Assembly (NCBI RefSeq): GCF_019805165.1
Contig: NZ_RWIJ01000028.1
Location: 1 to 64,000, forward strand
DNA from: Azospirillum sp. 412522
Lineage (GTDB): Bacteria; Pseudomonadota; Alphaproteobacteria; Azospirillales; Azospirillaceae
Length of the DNA: 64,000 bases
Direction: 5' to 3'
Shown here piece after piece: positions 46,713 through 55,973 of the stretch; positions within the stretch are counted from its first letter, which is position 1; each line of letters starts with the position of its first letter. The notes beneath the pieces were generated by a model. It saw only the letters and a list, made by a program, of their open reading frames with translations, was not told the DNA's origin and ran no database searches. Made by a program: the position numbers and the translations under genes.

Positions 46713-47110
46713 GCACCCACGCGCACGGCGACCACCACGCCGATCACGGTCATGGTCATGACGACCATGGCCACCCGGCGGGCGCCCATGGCACCTTCGG
46801 CAGCTATATGATCGGCTTCGTCCTGTCGGTGATCCTGACGGTCATTCCGTTCTGGCTGGTGATGAACGGCACGCTGGACAACACGACCACCACGGTCGTC
46901 ATCCTGGCGCTGGCCGTGGTCCAGATCATCGTCCACATGGTCTATTTCCTGCACATGAACGGCCGCGCCGAAGGCGGCTGGTCGATGCTGGCGATGATCT
47001 TCACGATCATCGTCGTGGTCATCATGTTCTCGGGTTCGCTGTGGGTGATGTACCACATGAACTACAACATGATGCCGGGCATGAACCACGACATGAGCAA
47101 GATGCCGTGA
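46709..47110 (+). CDS. cyoD: Cytochrome bo3 ubiquinol oxidase subunit IV
   Basis: The 133-residue subunit has three membrane helices ([61 protein letters not shown]), the normal CyoD pattern. The first 28 residues contain eleven His, and the C-terminus ends in a Met/Asn/His-rich tail ([17 protein letters not shown]); both could bind copper. Typical CyoD proteins are about 110 residues, so the rich N-terminus is extra. The stop overlaps the SURF1 start as GTGA. Confidence 0.95.
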   Translation: MSTHAHGDHHADHGHGHDDHGHPAGAHGTFGSYMIGFVLSVILTVIPFWLVMNGTLDNTTTTVVILALAVVQIIVHMVYFLHMNGRAEGGWSMLAMIFTIIVVVIMFSGSLWVMYHMNYNMMPGMNHDMSKMP

Positions 47111-47889
47111 CCGGGCAGCCGTCCGCGCCCATCGCGGGCGGCACGTCGAAGAGGGCCCGCCCGGTCTGGGCGCTGGCCCTCTTCGGCCTTCTGGCGCTGG
47201 CCGGCATCGCCGGCCTGACCGCGCTCGGCATCTGGCAGCTCGAACGCCGGGTGTGGAAGCTCGACCTGATCGAGCGGGTGGACGCCCGCATCCACGCCTC
47301 CGCGGTGCCCGCTCCGGGTCCGGAAGCTTGGCCGTCGGTCACCGCCGCCTCGGACGAATACCGGCGGGTCAGCGTCACCGGCCGCCTCCTGAACGACCGC
47401 GAAACGCTGGTGCAGGCGGTCAGCGACCTGGGCGGCGGGTTCTGGGTGATGACGCCGCTGGTCACCGACCGCGGCTTCACCGTCCTGGTCAACCGCGGCT
47501 TCGTCCCGCCGGAGAAGCGCGATCCCGCGAGCCGCGCCGAGGGGCAGCCGCAAGGGCAGCAGGCGGGCGAGGTCACCGTCGCCGGCCTTCTGCGCATCAC
47601 CGAGCCGAAGGGCGGGTTCCTGCGCAGCAACGATCCGGCCGCCGGCCGCTGGTATTCCCGCGACGTCTCCGCCATCGGCGCCGCGAACGGGCTGAAGGAT
47701 GTTGCCCCGTATTTCATCGACGCCGACGGCACCCGCAATCCCGGCGGTTGGCCGGTCGGCGGGCTGACGGTGGTCAGCTTCCCCAACAGCCATCTCGGCT
47801 ATGCGCTGACCTGGTTCGCGCTCGACCTGATGCTGATCGGCGCAGTCCTCACCGTGATCCGCAGCGAGTTGCGGCGCCGGAGGGCGTGA
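47107..47889 (+). CDS. SURF1 family oxidase assembly protein
   Basis: The 260-residue protein starts with GTG at 47107, overlapping the cyoD stop. It has an N-terminal membrane helix (LALFGLLALAGIAGLTALGIW), the SURF1 motif LGIWQLERRVWKLDLIERVDAR, the RRVSVTG-like stretch, WVMTPLVTDRGFTVLVNRGFVP, and a C-terminal helix GYALTWFALDLMLIGAVLTVI. It helps insert heme into subunit I. Presence after cyoABCD is the common alphaproteobacterial arrangement. Confidence 0.93.
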   Translation: MTGQPSAPIAGGTSKRARPVWALALFGLLALAGIAGLTALGIWQLERRVWKLDLIERVDARIHASAVPAPGPEAWPSVTAASDEYRRVSVTGRLLNDRETLVQAVSDLGGGFWVMTPLVTDRGFTVLVNRGFVPPEKRDPASRAEGQPQGQQAGEVTVAGLLRITEPKGGFLRSNDPAAGRWYSRDVSAIGAANGLKDVAPYFIDADGTRNPGGWPVGGLTVVSFPNSHLGYALTWFALDLMLIGAVLTVIRSELRRRRA

Positions 47890-47948
47890 ACCGGACGCTC
47901 CGAAAACTCCCCTCCCGCCGGTAACTCTCTATATAAGTCGGTGGGCTG

Positions 47949-49256
47949 ATGAACCGGGTGAGGAACAGGACGTCCTTCGTGCGCGACACCACCGACCGCA
48001 AAAACCTGTTCCTGCTCGTCCAGCTGCGTTGGCTCGCCGTCGTCGGGCAGATCGTGACGATCCTGATCGTCCATCTGCAGATGGGCATCCGGCTGCCGCT
48101 GCTGCCGATGGCCGCGGTGATCTTCGTGCTGATCGCGCTGAACATCGCCAGCCTGATCCAGATCCGCCGCAGCGCCGACGTCTCCAACACCCAGCTTTTC
48201 CTGGAGCTGCTGATCGACGTCTGGGCGTTGACCCTGCAGCTCTATCTCAGCGGCGGCGCGTCCAACCCCTTCATCTCGCTCTATCTTCTTCAGGTGGCGC
48301 TGGGGGCCGTGCTGCTGGAGGCCTGGTCGGCCTGGGCGCTGGTGCTGGTGGCGACCGCCGGCTTCACCTGGCTGATCGGCACCCACCAGCCGCTGCCCCT
48401 GCCCCACGCCCATGAGGGCGAGCTGTTCAGCCTGCACATCCAGGGCATGTTCATCTGCTTCGTGCTGGCGGCGAGCCTGCTGGTCCCCTTCCTCACCCAG
48501 ATCAACCGCAACCTGCGCGCCCGCGACGCCTATCTGGCGGAGCTGCGCCAGCGTTCCATGGAGGAGGCGCACATCGTCCGCATGGGGCTGCTGGCGTCGG
48601 GCGCGGCGCACGAGCTGGGAACCCCGCTGGCCACCCTGTCGGTGATCCTCAACGACTGGCGCCGCATGCCGGCGCTGAAGGCCGATCCCGATCTGGCGGA
48701 CGAGATGGCGGAGATGCAGAACCAGATCGACCGCTGCAAGACCATCGTGTCCGGCATCCTGCTGTCGTCGGGCGAGGCGCGCGGCGAAGGCACGGTGCGC
48801 ACCACGGTGAAGGGGTTCCTCGACGGGCTGATCGAGGACTGGCTGTCCAGCCGGTCGCCGGGCCGCTTCGACTACGACAACACCGTCGGTCCGCAGGAAC
48901 GGATGATCGCCGACCTCGCCTTGAAACAGGTGCTGTTCAACGTGCTCGACAATGCACTGGAGGCGTCGCCGCACTGGATCGGAGTCGCCGCCTTGCGGCA
49001 GGGCGACAATCTGGTGGTGGCGGTCAACGACCGCGGCCCCGGATTCGACCCCGCCATCCTGGAGGAACTGGGCAAGCCCTACCGGTCCACCAAGGGGCGC
49101 CCGGGCAGCGGACTCGGCCTGTTCCTGGTGATGAATGTGCTGCGCAAGCTGGGCGGCACGGTTTCGGCCAAGAACCGGACCGGCGGCGGCGCCACCGTGA
49201 CGCTGACTTTGCCGCTGTCCGCCCTGTCGCCGGGAGGTTCCGATGGAGACGACTGA
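47949..49256 (+). CDS. regB: Redox-sensing histidine kinase (RegB/PrrB/ActS)
   Basis: The 435-residue kinase has about six membrane helices (20-190) with the quinone-binding GGASNPF at 102-108. The H-box is GAAHELGTPLATLSVILND with phospho-acceptor His221. Cys263 in DRCKTIVSGIL corresponds to the redox-active Cys265 of Rhodobacter RegB. ATPase motifs are NVLDNALEASP, DRGPGFDP and SGLGLFLV. It senses quinone redox state and phosphorylates RegA. It lies 59 bases after the oxidase operon and overlaps regA by 14 bases. Confidence 0.93.
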   Translation: MNRVRNRTSFVRDTTDRKNLFLLVQLRWLAVVGQIVTILIVHLQMGIRLPLLPMAAVIFVLIALNIASLIQIRRSADVSNTQLFLELLIDVWALTLQLYLSGGASNPFISLYLLQVALGAVLLEAWSAWALVLVATAGFTWLIGTHQPLPLPHAHEGELFSLHIQGMFICFVLAASLLVPFLTQINRNLRARDAYLAELRQRSMEEAHIVRMGLLASGAAHELGTPLATLSVILNDWRRMPALKADPDLADEMAEMQNQIDRCKTIVSGILLSSGEARGEGTVRTTVKGFLDGLIEDWLSSRSPGRFDYDNTVGPQERMIADLALKQVLFNVLDNALEASPHWIGVAALRQGDNLVVAVNDRGPGFDPAILEELGKPYRSTKGRPGSGLGLFLVMNVLRKLGGTVSAKNRTGGGATVTLTLPLSALSPGGSDGDD

Positions 49257-49809
49257 GCTGGACACGCCCGACCCGGAGATGGGCGCCCGCACCCTGCTGA
49301 TCGTCGAGGACGACGCGTCCTTCGCCCGTGCGCTGCGCCGCTCCTTCGAGCGCCGCGGCTACGAGGTCCATGTCTGCGCCGGGCTGGAGGAGATGCGGGA
49401 GATCCTGCAGAACGTGGACCCCGACTATGCGGTGATCGACCTGAAGCTCGCCACCGGGTCCGGGCTGGAATGCGTCAAGGAGCTGCACGAGGCCGACGAG
49501 GAGACCCGCATCGTCGTGCTGACCGGGTTCGCCAGCATCGCCACCGCAGTGGAGGCGATCAAGCTCGGCGCCTGCCATTATCTGGCGAAGCCGTCCAACA
49601 CCGACGACATCGAGGCCGCCTTCGACCGCACCGAGGGCGACACCTCCATCGCGCCGGCCGTCCGCACCACCTCGATCAAGAATCTGGAGTGGGAGCGCAT
49701 CCACGAGACGCTGGTGGAGACCAACTTCAACATCTCGGAGACCGCGCGGCGGCTCGGCATGCACCGCCGCACGCTGGCGCGCAAGCTGGAGAAGAAGCGG
49801 GTGCCTTGA
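49243..49809 (+). CDS. regA: Response regulator RegA/PrrA/ActR
   Basis: The 188-residue regulator has a receiver domain (LLIVEDDASFARALRRSFERRG, phospho-acceptor Asp66 in AVIDLKLATGSG, LTGFASIATAVEAIKLGA, YLAKPS) and a Fis-type helix-turn-helix (NISETARRLGMHRRTLARKL). Family members control photosynthesis, respiration, nitrogen fixation and acid tolerance genes in response to redox. The start lies inside the regB end. Control of the upstream cyo operon is likely from knowledge of the family; no site could be mapped. Confidence 0.94.
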   Translation: METTELDTPDPEMGARTLLIVEDDASFARALRRSFERRGYEVHVCAGLEEMREILQNVDPDYAVIDLKLATGSGLECVKELHEADEETRIVVLTGFASIATAVEAIKLGACHYLAKPSNTDDIEAAFDRTEGDTSIAPAVRTTSIKNLEWERIHETLVETNFNISETARRLGMHRRTLARKLEKKRVP

Positions 49810-49813
49810 CGAA

Positions 49814-49960
49814 GGGCCCTCTCCCGCCCCGGGAGAGGGAGGGGACCCACGAAGTGGGGAGGGTGAGGGGCTATCCGAACATGGATCTGATCCTTGGATC
49901 ACCCCTCACCCTTCCCATGCTTCGCATGGGCCCCTTCCCTCTCCCGTGACGGGAGAGGGA
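49814..49960. repeat. Composite palindromic repeat with CCCTCTCCC hairpins, copies 3 and 4
   Basis: Two hairpins, CCCTCTCCCG/CGGGAGAGGG at 49817-49839 and 49937-49959, flank an inner inverted repeat in which AGGGTGAGGGG (about 49860-49870) pairs with CCCCTCACCCT (about 49902-49912). CCCATGCTTCGCATGGG forms a further small hairpin at 49914-49930. The element fills the gap between convergent regA and thiD. Confidence 0.75.
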
Positions 49961-49978
49961 ATTATACGCCCTATCCCT

Positions 49979-50794
49979 TTACGAAAACTCCCGCACCGTG
50001 TGCAGGTGGTTGAGCGGGCCATGGCCATGGCCCAGACCGGGGGCGGTCAGGATCGCCGTCTCGACATAGCGCCGCGCGCGGGCGACCGCGTCGCGGGTGC
50101 CCAAGCCCTGGGCCAGACCGGCGGCGATGGCCGACGACAGGGTGCAGCCGGTGCCGTGGGTGTGGGGGGTGTGGACGCGCTTGCCCTCGAACACCGTCTC
50201 GCCCTCTTCCGTCAGAAGCAGGTCGTAGAGGGTGTCGTCCTCCAGATGGCCGCCCTTCAGCAGCACCGATTTCGGGCCGAAGCTCAAAATCAGCTCGGCG
50301 GCGCGGCGCATGTCGTCGAGGTCGCGGATCGGCAGGTCGGTCAGCGCCTCGGCTTCCGGCAGGTTGGGCGTCACCACCTCGGCCAGCGGCAGCAGGCGCT
50401 TTCGCAGGGTCAGCACCGCGTCGGGGTCGAGCAGATGGTGGCCGCTCTTGGCGATCATCACAGGGTCGAGGACCAGCGGCACGTTGACCGCGCGTTCCTC
50501 GTACTCCGCCGCCACCGCCTCGATGACGGGGGCGTTGGCGAGCATGCCGATCTTCACCGCGTCGGCGCCGATATCCTCCAGCACCAGCTTCATCTGCAGG
50601 GCGACGAAGGCCGGGTCGACCGGGACCACGCCATAGACGCCGGTGGTGTTCTGCGCCGTCAGAGCGGCGATGGCGGTCATGGCATAGGCGCCGAGCGCGC
50701 TGACCGCCTTGATGTCGGCCTGGATACCGGCACCGCCGCCGGAATCGGACCCGGCGACAATCAGGACGCGGCCTTTGACCGTGCTGCCGCTCAT
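49979..50794 (-). CDS. thiD: Hydroxymethylpyrimidine/phosphomethylpyrimidine kinase
   Basis: The 271-residue kinase phosphorylates HMP and HMP-P in thiamine synthesis. Motifs include [21 protein letters not shown] at the N-terminus, [26 protein letters not shown], and the ribokinase-like [19 protein letters not shown] with the catalytic Cys/Asp region. The length is typical (about 266). The start overlaps the glmM stop as ATGA, so it is the third gene of folP-glmM-thiD. Confidence 0.95.
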   Translation of the reverse strand: MSGSTVKGRVLIVAGSDSGGGAGIQADIKAVSALGAYAMTAIAALTAQNTTGVYGVVPVDPAFVALQMKLVLEDIGADAVKIGMLANAPVIEAVAAEYEERAVNVPLVLDPVMIAKSGHHLLDPDAVLTLRKRLLPLAEVVTPNLPEAEALTDLPIRDLDDMRRAAELILSFGPKSVLLKGGHLEDDTLYDLLLTEEGETVFEGKRVHTPHTHGTGCTLSSAIAAGLAQGLGTRDAVARARRYVETAILTAPGLGHGHGPLNHLHTVREFS

Positions 50795-52164
50795 TGCGCG
50801 GCCTCCAGGCTGCGGGCGGCGCTGGCCTGGATGGTGCCGGCGATGTCGGCGACCACGCTGTCGACCAGCGCCGCGTCGTCGCCCTCCGCCATCACGCGGA
50901 TGAGCGGTTCGGTGCCGGATTTGCGGATCAGCAGGCGGCCGCTCGCCGCCAGACGCGCCTCGCCGTCCCTGATCGCCTGCTGGACGACGGCATCCTCCAG
51001 CGGCTTGGTCCCGGCGTTGAAGCGGACGTTGGTCAGCTTCTGCGGCACCGGATCGAACACGCGGCAGACCTCGCTGGCCGACCGGCCCTCGGCCTGGATC
51101 AGCACCGCCAGCACCTGCAAGGCCGCGATCAGCCCGTCGCCGGTGGTGGAATAATCGGACAGCACGACATGGCCCGACTGCTCGCCGCCGACATTGTAGC
51201 CGCGCTCGCGCATCATCTCGACGACATAGCGGTCACCAACCGGGGTACGGGCCAGATGCAGGCCGAGGCCGCCGAGATGGCGCTCCATGCCCAGGTTGGA
51301 CATCACGGTGGCGACGACACCGCCGCCGCGGAGCGTCTGCGACCGCGCCCAGGAGGTGGCGATCAGGGTCATCAGCTGGTCGCCGTCGATCGGCCGGCCG
51401 GCCTCGTCCACCATGATCAGGCGGTCGGCGTCGCCGTCGAGCGCGACGCCGAGATGGGCGCCATGGGCGACCACCTGCTCCTGCAGGGTCTGGGTGGCGG
51501 TGGCGCCGCAGCCCTTGTTGATGTTGGTGCCGTCCGGGGTGACGCCGACCGGGACCACGTCGGCCCCCAGCTCGTACAGCACCTTGGGCGCGACCTTGTA
51601 GGCGGCGCCATTGGCGCAGTCGACGACGATCTTCAGCCCGTCCAGCCGCAGGCCGCGCGGAAAGGTGTTCTTCACATATTCGATGTAGCGGCCGGTGGCG
51701 TCCTCCATCCGGCTGGCGCGGCCGAGATCGGCCGGGCGGGCGAGGTCGGGGGCGAAGGGCAGAGCCATGCGCGCCTCGATGGCGGCCTCGACCTCATCCG
51801 ACAGCTTGTAGCCGTCGGGGCCGAACAGCTTGATGCCGTTGTCCTGATAGGGGTTGTGCGACGCGGAGATCACCACGCCCATGTCGGCGCGGAGCGAGCG
51901 GGTCAGCATGGCGACCGCCGGGGTCGGCAGCGGCCCGACCAGCACAACGTCCATCCCCATGGAGATGAAGCCGGCGGTCAGCGCCGGTTCCAGCAGATAG
52001 CCGGACAGCCGGGTGTCCTTGCCGATCACCACCCGGTGGCGGTGGTCGCCGCGGCGGAACTGCAACGCGGTCGCCATCGCCACGCGCAAAGCCGTTTCGG
52101 CGGTCATCGGGTCGATGTTGGCGGTGCCACGGATGCCGTCGGTGCCGAACAGGTGTCGCGTCAT
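50791..52164 (-). CDS. glmM: Phosphoglucosamine mutase
   Basis: The 457-residue enzyme converts glucosamine-6-phosphate to glucosamine-1-phosphate for cell wall precursors. It starts [21 protein letters not shown], has the active-site Ser in [20 protein letters not shown] (Ser near 101), the metal-binding [15 protein letters not shown], and the substrate loop [19 protein letters not shown]. It lies 142 bases after folP and overlaps thiD. Confidence 0.97.
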   Translation of the reverse strand: MTRHLFGTDGIRGTANIDPMTAETALRVAMATALQFRRGDHRHRVVIGKDTRLSGYLLEPALTAGFISMGMDVVLVGPLPTPAVAMLTRSLRADMGVVISASHNPYQDNGIKLFGPDGYKLSDEVEAAIEARMALPFAPDLARPADLGRASRMEDATGRYIEYVKNTFPRGLRLDGLKIVVDCANGAAYKVAPKVLYELGADVVPVGVTPDGTNINKGCGATATQTLQEQVVAHGAHLGVALDGDADRLIMVDEAGRPIDGDQLMTLIATSWARSQTLRGGGVVATVMSNLGMERHLGGLGLHLARTPVGDRYVVEMMRERGYNVGGEQSGHVVLSDYSTTGDGLIAALQVLAVLIQAEGRSASEVCRVFDPVPQKLTNVRFNAGTKPLEDAVVQQAIRDGEARLAASGRLLIRKSGTEPLIRVMAEGDDAALVDSVVADIAGTIQASAARSLEAAQ

Positions 52165-52306
52165 GAGAACCTCGTGCAGGAACCGTATCCAAGCCCGGAT
52201 GTCGGACCGGACGCCGGAAATAACAAGCTAAGGATGTTTCTTCGCGCGGCAGCCCGGCCGGGTCAAGTCCCCATCGGCGGCTGCGCGAAAGGGTTACAGA
52301 CGCAGG

Positions 52307-53461
52307 TTACAGGGGATGCAGCGCCTCCCACAGGGCGCGGGCCTGCGCCGTTTCGGCGACATCGTGGACGCGGAGGATCTGGGCGCCTTGGTTCAGCGTC
52401 TCCAGCCCGGCGGCGAGCGAGCCGGCCAGCCGCTCCTTCGGCGGCTCCTCGCGCGACAGCCGGCCGATAAAGCCCTTGCGCGACAGGCCGATCAGCACCG
52501 TGCAGCCAAGGGCGTGGTACAGCGCGGTGTGGCGCAGGATCTCCAGATTGTGCTCCGTCCTCTTGCCGAAGCCGATGCCGGGATCGACGGCAATGCGCTC
52601 CGGGGCCAAGCCCGCCGCGACGCAGCGGGCGACCCGCTCCTCCAGCCAGTCGAAGACGTCCAGCGCGGCGTCGCGGTAGGACGGGTTGGCCTGCATGGTG
52701 CCGGGATCGCCCTGCATGTGCATGACCACCACCGGCGTCGCGGTGCGCGCCACCACCGGCAGCGCGTCCGGATCGGACAGGCCGGCGATGTCGTTGACGA
52801 TGCGGGCGCCGGCCGCAGCGGCGGACGCCATCACCAGGGCATGGCGGGTGTCGACCGAGACGGCGGCACCCTTGCCGGCGAAATGGCGGATGACCGGCAG
52901 GACGCGCCGCTCCTCCTCCTCCGGCGGGACGGGATCGGCGCCGGGACGGGTGGACTCGCCGCCTATGTCGAGGATGTCGGCGCCGGCCGCCAGCATCGCC
53001 TCGCCATGGGCGATGGCGGCGGTGGGGTCGAGGAAATCGCCGCCGTCGGAGAAGCTGTCGGGCGTGACGTTGACGATGCCCATGATCAGCGGCCGGTCGA
53101 GGGACAGCCCGGCGAAGGGCGCGCGGGCGCGGGTCAGCGCGCCGAGCTGGCGGTCCAGCGCCTCCGCCACCGCGCGCGAGCGTTCCCAGCCCCAGGCCAG
53201 GATTTCCGACAGCGGCGCGAAGGCGCGGTCGATGCGCGAACCGGCATCGCGCACGATCAGCTCGGCGGTGGAGAAGGCAAAGCGCCCACCGGCCAGCGGC
53301 ACCGCCGCCCCCTTGGCCCAGGCGGCGATCGGCATCATCCCGACCGGACGGAGATAGACCCGCACGCCCCCCTCCCCCGCCCAGGGACAGAAGCCGGCCA
53401 GCGACCCGGCGGCCGATTTGGGCGCAGCTTTGGCGGCAGGCTTGGCGGAGAGCGGCGGCAT
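52307..53461 (-). CDS. folP: Dihydropteroate synthase with N-terminal extension
   Basis: The 384-residue enzyme joins para-aminobenzoate to hydroxymethyl-dihydropterin. The core (about 120-384) has LIMGIVNVTPDSFSDGGDFLD, GADILDIGGESTRPGADPVP, VNDIAGLSDP, VVVMHMQGDPGTMQ and DPGIGFGKRTEHNLEILR. The first 120 residues, partly Ala/Lys-rich, are an extra domain seen in alphaproteobacterial versions, about 100 longer than the usual 280. ATG 53461 is the first plausible start. It heads the folP-glmM-thiD series. Confidence 0.95.
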   Translation of the reverse strand: MPPLSAKPAAKAAPKSAAGSLAGFCPWAGEGGVRVYLRPVGMMPIAAWAKGAAVPLAGGRFAFSTAELIVRDAGSRIDRAFAPLSEILAWGWERSRAVAEALDRQLGALTRARAPFAGLSLDRPLIMGIVNVTPDSFSDGGDFLDPTAAIAHGEAMLAAGADILDIGGESTRPGADPVPPEEEERRVLPVIRHFAGKGAAVSVDTRHALVMASAAAAGARIVNDIAGLSDPDALPVVARTATPVVVMHMQGDPGTMQANPSYRDAALDVFDWLEERVARCVAAGLAPERIAVDPGIGFGKRTEHNLEILRHTALYHALGCTVLIGLSRKGFIGRLSREEPPKERLAGSLAAGLETLNQGAQILRVHDVAETAQARALWEALHPL

Positions 53462-53607
53462 CGGGAATCCCCTTCAGATCACGGGCTGACGACACCGTTC
53501 CTGGCACGTGACCGGCGCGATGGCAAGGGGAGCCGCCCTGGACGATGCAGCCGGCGAGGGGTGGAACAGCGTGAAACGGTGGTCGGAGGATGTGCAAGTC
53601 ACTGAAA

Positions 53608-53640
53608 CAGAAAGGGCCGCCATAGGGGCGGCCCCGTCAA
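53608..53640 (-). terminator. Intrinsic terminator of the small secreted protein gene
   Basis: On the minus strand GGGCCGCC (complement of 53627-53634) pairs with GGCGGCCC (complement of 53614-53621) across five bases, followed by TTTCTGTTTC. It lies 27 bases after the stop of the gene at 53667. Confidence 0.8.
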
Positions 53641-53666
53641 CCGGCAAGCAGACGGCGTTTGCCGAC

Positions 53667-53966
53667 TTACATGCAGCTGGCCTGCGCGGTCATCACGATC
53701 TCGATACCCTTGCTGTGCTTCTGCGTGGCCGCGGCGGCCTCTTCGGCCTTGCCGGACGCCATGGCGGTGTTCATGGCCTTCATCGCCTCGATGGCGCTGG
53801 TGCGGTCGGCACCCGTCAGCTTGCCGGACGCGCACTTGCACGACGCGACGGTCGGCTCGGACTTGTCGGTGGCGGTGCACAGCGCCTCGAAATCATCGGC
53901 GAACGCAACGGCGGGAACGGCCATCATGGCGACGGCGGCGACAGCGGCGATCTTCAGAATGCGCAT
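53667..53966 (-). CDS. Small secreted protein with four cysteines
   Basis: The 99-residue product has a clear signal peptide (1-23, cleavage after AFA) followed by DDFEALC and three more cysteines (Cys43, Cys45, Cys98), with the CKC pair suggesting disulfides or metal binding. The mature domain is about 76 residues, helical and Lys/Ala-rich. I do not recognise the family. The gene is isolated, with its own terminator downstream and 156 bases of AT-richer sequence upstream to the flhB end. Confidence 0.75.
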   Translation of the reverse strand: MRILKIAAVAAVAMMAVPAVAFADDFEALCTATDKSEPTVASCKCASGKLTGADRTSAIEAMKAMNTAMASGKAEEAAAATQKHSKGIEIVMTAQASCM

Positions 53967-54122
53967 CTATAACTCTCTCAATCGAATTTGTGACAATTAC
54001 GAGGTAGCGCCAGATATTCGCGCGTTAGCAAGCCGATAGCGTGGTGTTTTGGAAAGCTTTAGATTTTCCATTTGAAACAGTCAGAGGCTGCTTACCGACC
54101 TACGGTCCAGCAGGCGCGACGC

Positions 54123-55205
54123 TCATCCCCGCCGCGCCAGCCCGCCCTTCAGCTTCAGCACATAGGTGATGACCTCCGCCACCGCCTGATAGTGCTGGAG
54201 CGGGATCGTCGCATCCACCTCGGCCGAAGCGTGGAGGGCGCGGGCGAGCGGCGGGTTCTCGACGATGGGGATGCCGTGCTCCTGGGCCAGCGCGCGGATG
54301 CGCAGCGCGATCAGGTCGGCGCCCTTGGCGAGGCAGATCGGGGCGGCGGTGCGGCCCCGCTCGTATTCCAGGGCCACGGCGAAATGGGTGGGGTTGGTGA
54401 TGACCACCGTGGCGCGCGGGACGTTCGCCATCATGCGCTTCTTGGAGCGCGAGCGGCGGATGTCGCGCAGCCGGGCCTTGGCGTTGGGATCGCCCTCGAT
54501 CTGCTTGAACTCGTCCTTGATCTCCTGATGGCTCATGCGCAGGCGGCGGCGCCATTCGAGCCGGTTCCACAGCACGTCCACCACCGCCATCAGCACGGTC
54601 GCCAGCAGGACAGCCAGCAGCAGCCGCAAGGTCACGTCCCGCAGCAGCACGGGCAATCCGGCGACGTCCATGCCCACAGTATCCTCCGTCCATGCGATGT
54701 AGGGCGCCAGCGCGTGCCAGACGGCCGCGCTGATGATGGCAAGCTTGACCAGGCTCTTGGCGAACTCGACCAGCGCCGGGCGGCCGGCCATCCGCCTCCA
54801 GCCCGACGCCGGCGACAGATGCGACCATTTCGGCCGGATGCGGTCGGACGCCACGACAAACCGCCCCTGCCCCAGCGCCGACACCACCACCCCGGCCAGC
54901 AGGATGCCCAGCACCGGCAGCAGGGCCACGGCGACGCCGCCGATCAGCCAATGGAGGCTGTGGATGACGTCGATGGCGCTGCCGTCGATGCGGATGTCGT
55001 CCGGGTTCTCGATCAGCGGCAGCAGCAGGGCCGACAGGTTCGACGCCACGCCGGGCGCTGCCATCAGCACGATCATCCAGGCGGCAACCATCGCCGACAG
55101 CAGGCCGACGTCGCGGGCGCGGGGGACATCGCCCTTCTCCGCCGCCTCGCGCAGGCGTTTCTCTGTCGGTTCCTCCGTCTTCTGCTCGTCGTCCTGTTCC
55201 GCCAT
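54123..55205 (-). CDS. flhB: Flagellar export gate protein FlhB
   Basis: The 360-residue protein has four membrane helices and a cytoplasmic C-terminal domain with the autocleavage site VVITNPTHFAVALEYERG (Asn near 270). It switches secretion specificity from rod/hook to filament subunits. N-terminal EQDDEQKTEEPTEKRLREAAEKG is diagnostic of FlhB/YscU. It lies 3 bases after fliR, in the flhA-fliR-flhB operon. Confidence 0.97.
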   Translation of the reverse strand: MAEQDDEQKTEEPTEKRLREAAEKGDVPRARDVGLLSAMVAAWMIVLMAAPGVASNLSALLLPLIENPDDIRIDGSAIDVIHSLHWLIGGVAVALLPVLGILLAGVVVSALGQGRFVVASDRIRPKWSHLSPASGWRRMAGRPALVEFAKSLVKLAIISAAVWHALAPYIAWTEDTVGMDVAGLPVLLRDVTLRLLLAVLLATVLMAVVDVLWNRLEWRRRLRMSHQEIKDEFKQIEGDPNAKARLRDIRRSRSKKRMMANVPRATVVITNPTHFAVALEYERGRTAAPICLAKGADLIALRIRALAQEHGIPIVENPPLARALHASAEVDATIPLQHYQAVAEVITYVLKLKGGLARRG

Positions 55206-55208
55206 GCC

Positions 55209-55967
55209 TCAGGACCCCGACAGCCAGCCGCCGAGCGCGGCGACGAAGGCGGTCAGCATCGCCCCGGCGGTCGCCATGAACAGGCCCATGCCGACCATCA
55301 GCACGCCCGGCGTCGCGACGAAATAGACTGGCATCGCCGGCATCACCCGGTTGACCAGCCCCAGCGCCAGATTCATCACCAGCCCGTAGAGGATGAAGGG
55401 CGCCGCCAGCCCCACCCCCAGCCGGAAGGTGGTGGCCAGCAGCTCGGCGAAGCGCTGGGCGACCATGCCGAGGTCGGGGAACACCCCCGCCGGCCAGGAA
55501 CCGTAGGAGCGGGCCAGCGCACCGATCATCAGGTAATGCACGTCCGACGCGAACAGCAGCGCCAGCCCGCCGATCAGCAGCACGCCGGACAGCACCGACC
55601 CGCCCTCGAAGCCCGCCGCCTCCATCGAGAAGGGGTTGCTGAGGCCCACCACCTGGGCGACCAGGGCGCCGGTGGTCTGCAAGGCGGCCATGAACAGCCG
55701 GGCGCCGAGGCCGAGATAGGCGCCGACCAGCGTCTCCCCCGCCAGGGCGCGCAGCATCTCCACCGGCTGCTCCGGCATGTGGTCGGGCAGCCCGTCCAGC
55801 CCCGGCAGCAGAACCAGCGTGACGACGATCGCCAGCGCCGCCCGGATCCGCATCGGCACCGCCGCCTCGCCGAAGCCCGGCAGCAGGCCGAGGGCCGCCG
55901 CCACCCGCGCCAGCACGATCAGGCCGCGGTAGATCTCCAGGGTCAGGAGCTGGCTCAAGCCATCCAT
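55209..55967 (-). CDS. fliR: Flagellar export gate protein FliR
   Basis: The 252-residue membrane protein has about six helices, with FGEAAVPMRIRAALAIVVTLVLLP and VVGLSNPFSMEAAGFEGGSVLSG as typical FliR segments. With FliP and FliQ it forms the core export channel. It lies six bases after flhA and three bases before flhB. fliP is not present in the window. Confidence 0.96.
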   Translation of the reverse strand: MDGLSQLLTLEIYRGLIVLARVAAALGLLPGFGEAAVPMRIRAALAIVVTLVLLPGLDGLPDHMPEQPVEMLRALAGETLVGAYLGLGARLFMAALQTTGALVAQVVGLSNPFSMEAAGFEGGSVLSGVLLIGGLALLFASDVHYLMIGALARSYGSWPAGVFPDLGMVAQRFAELLATTFRLGVGLAAPFILYGLVMNLALGLVNRVMPAMPVYFVATPGVLMVGMGLFMATAGAMLTAFVAALGGWLSGS

Positions 55968-55973
55968 GGGCGC

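Noticed and set aside
49814-49960. CRISPR array
   Set aside because: The repeats are palindromic and not regularly spaced, and no cas gene exists in the window.
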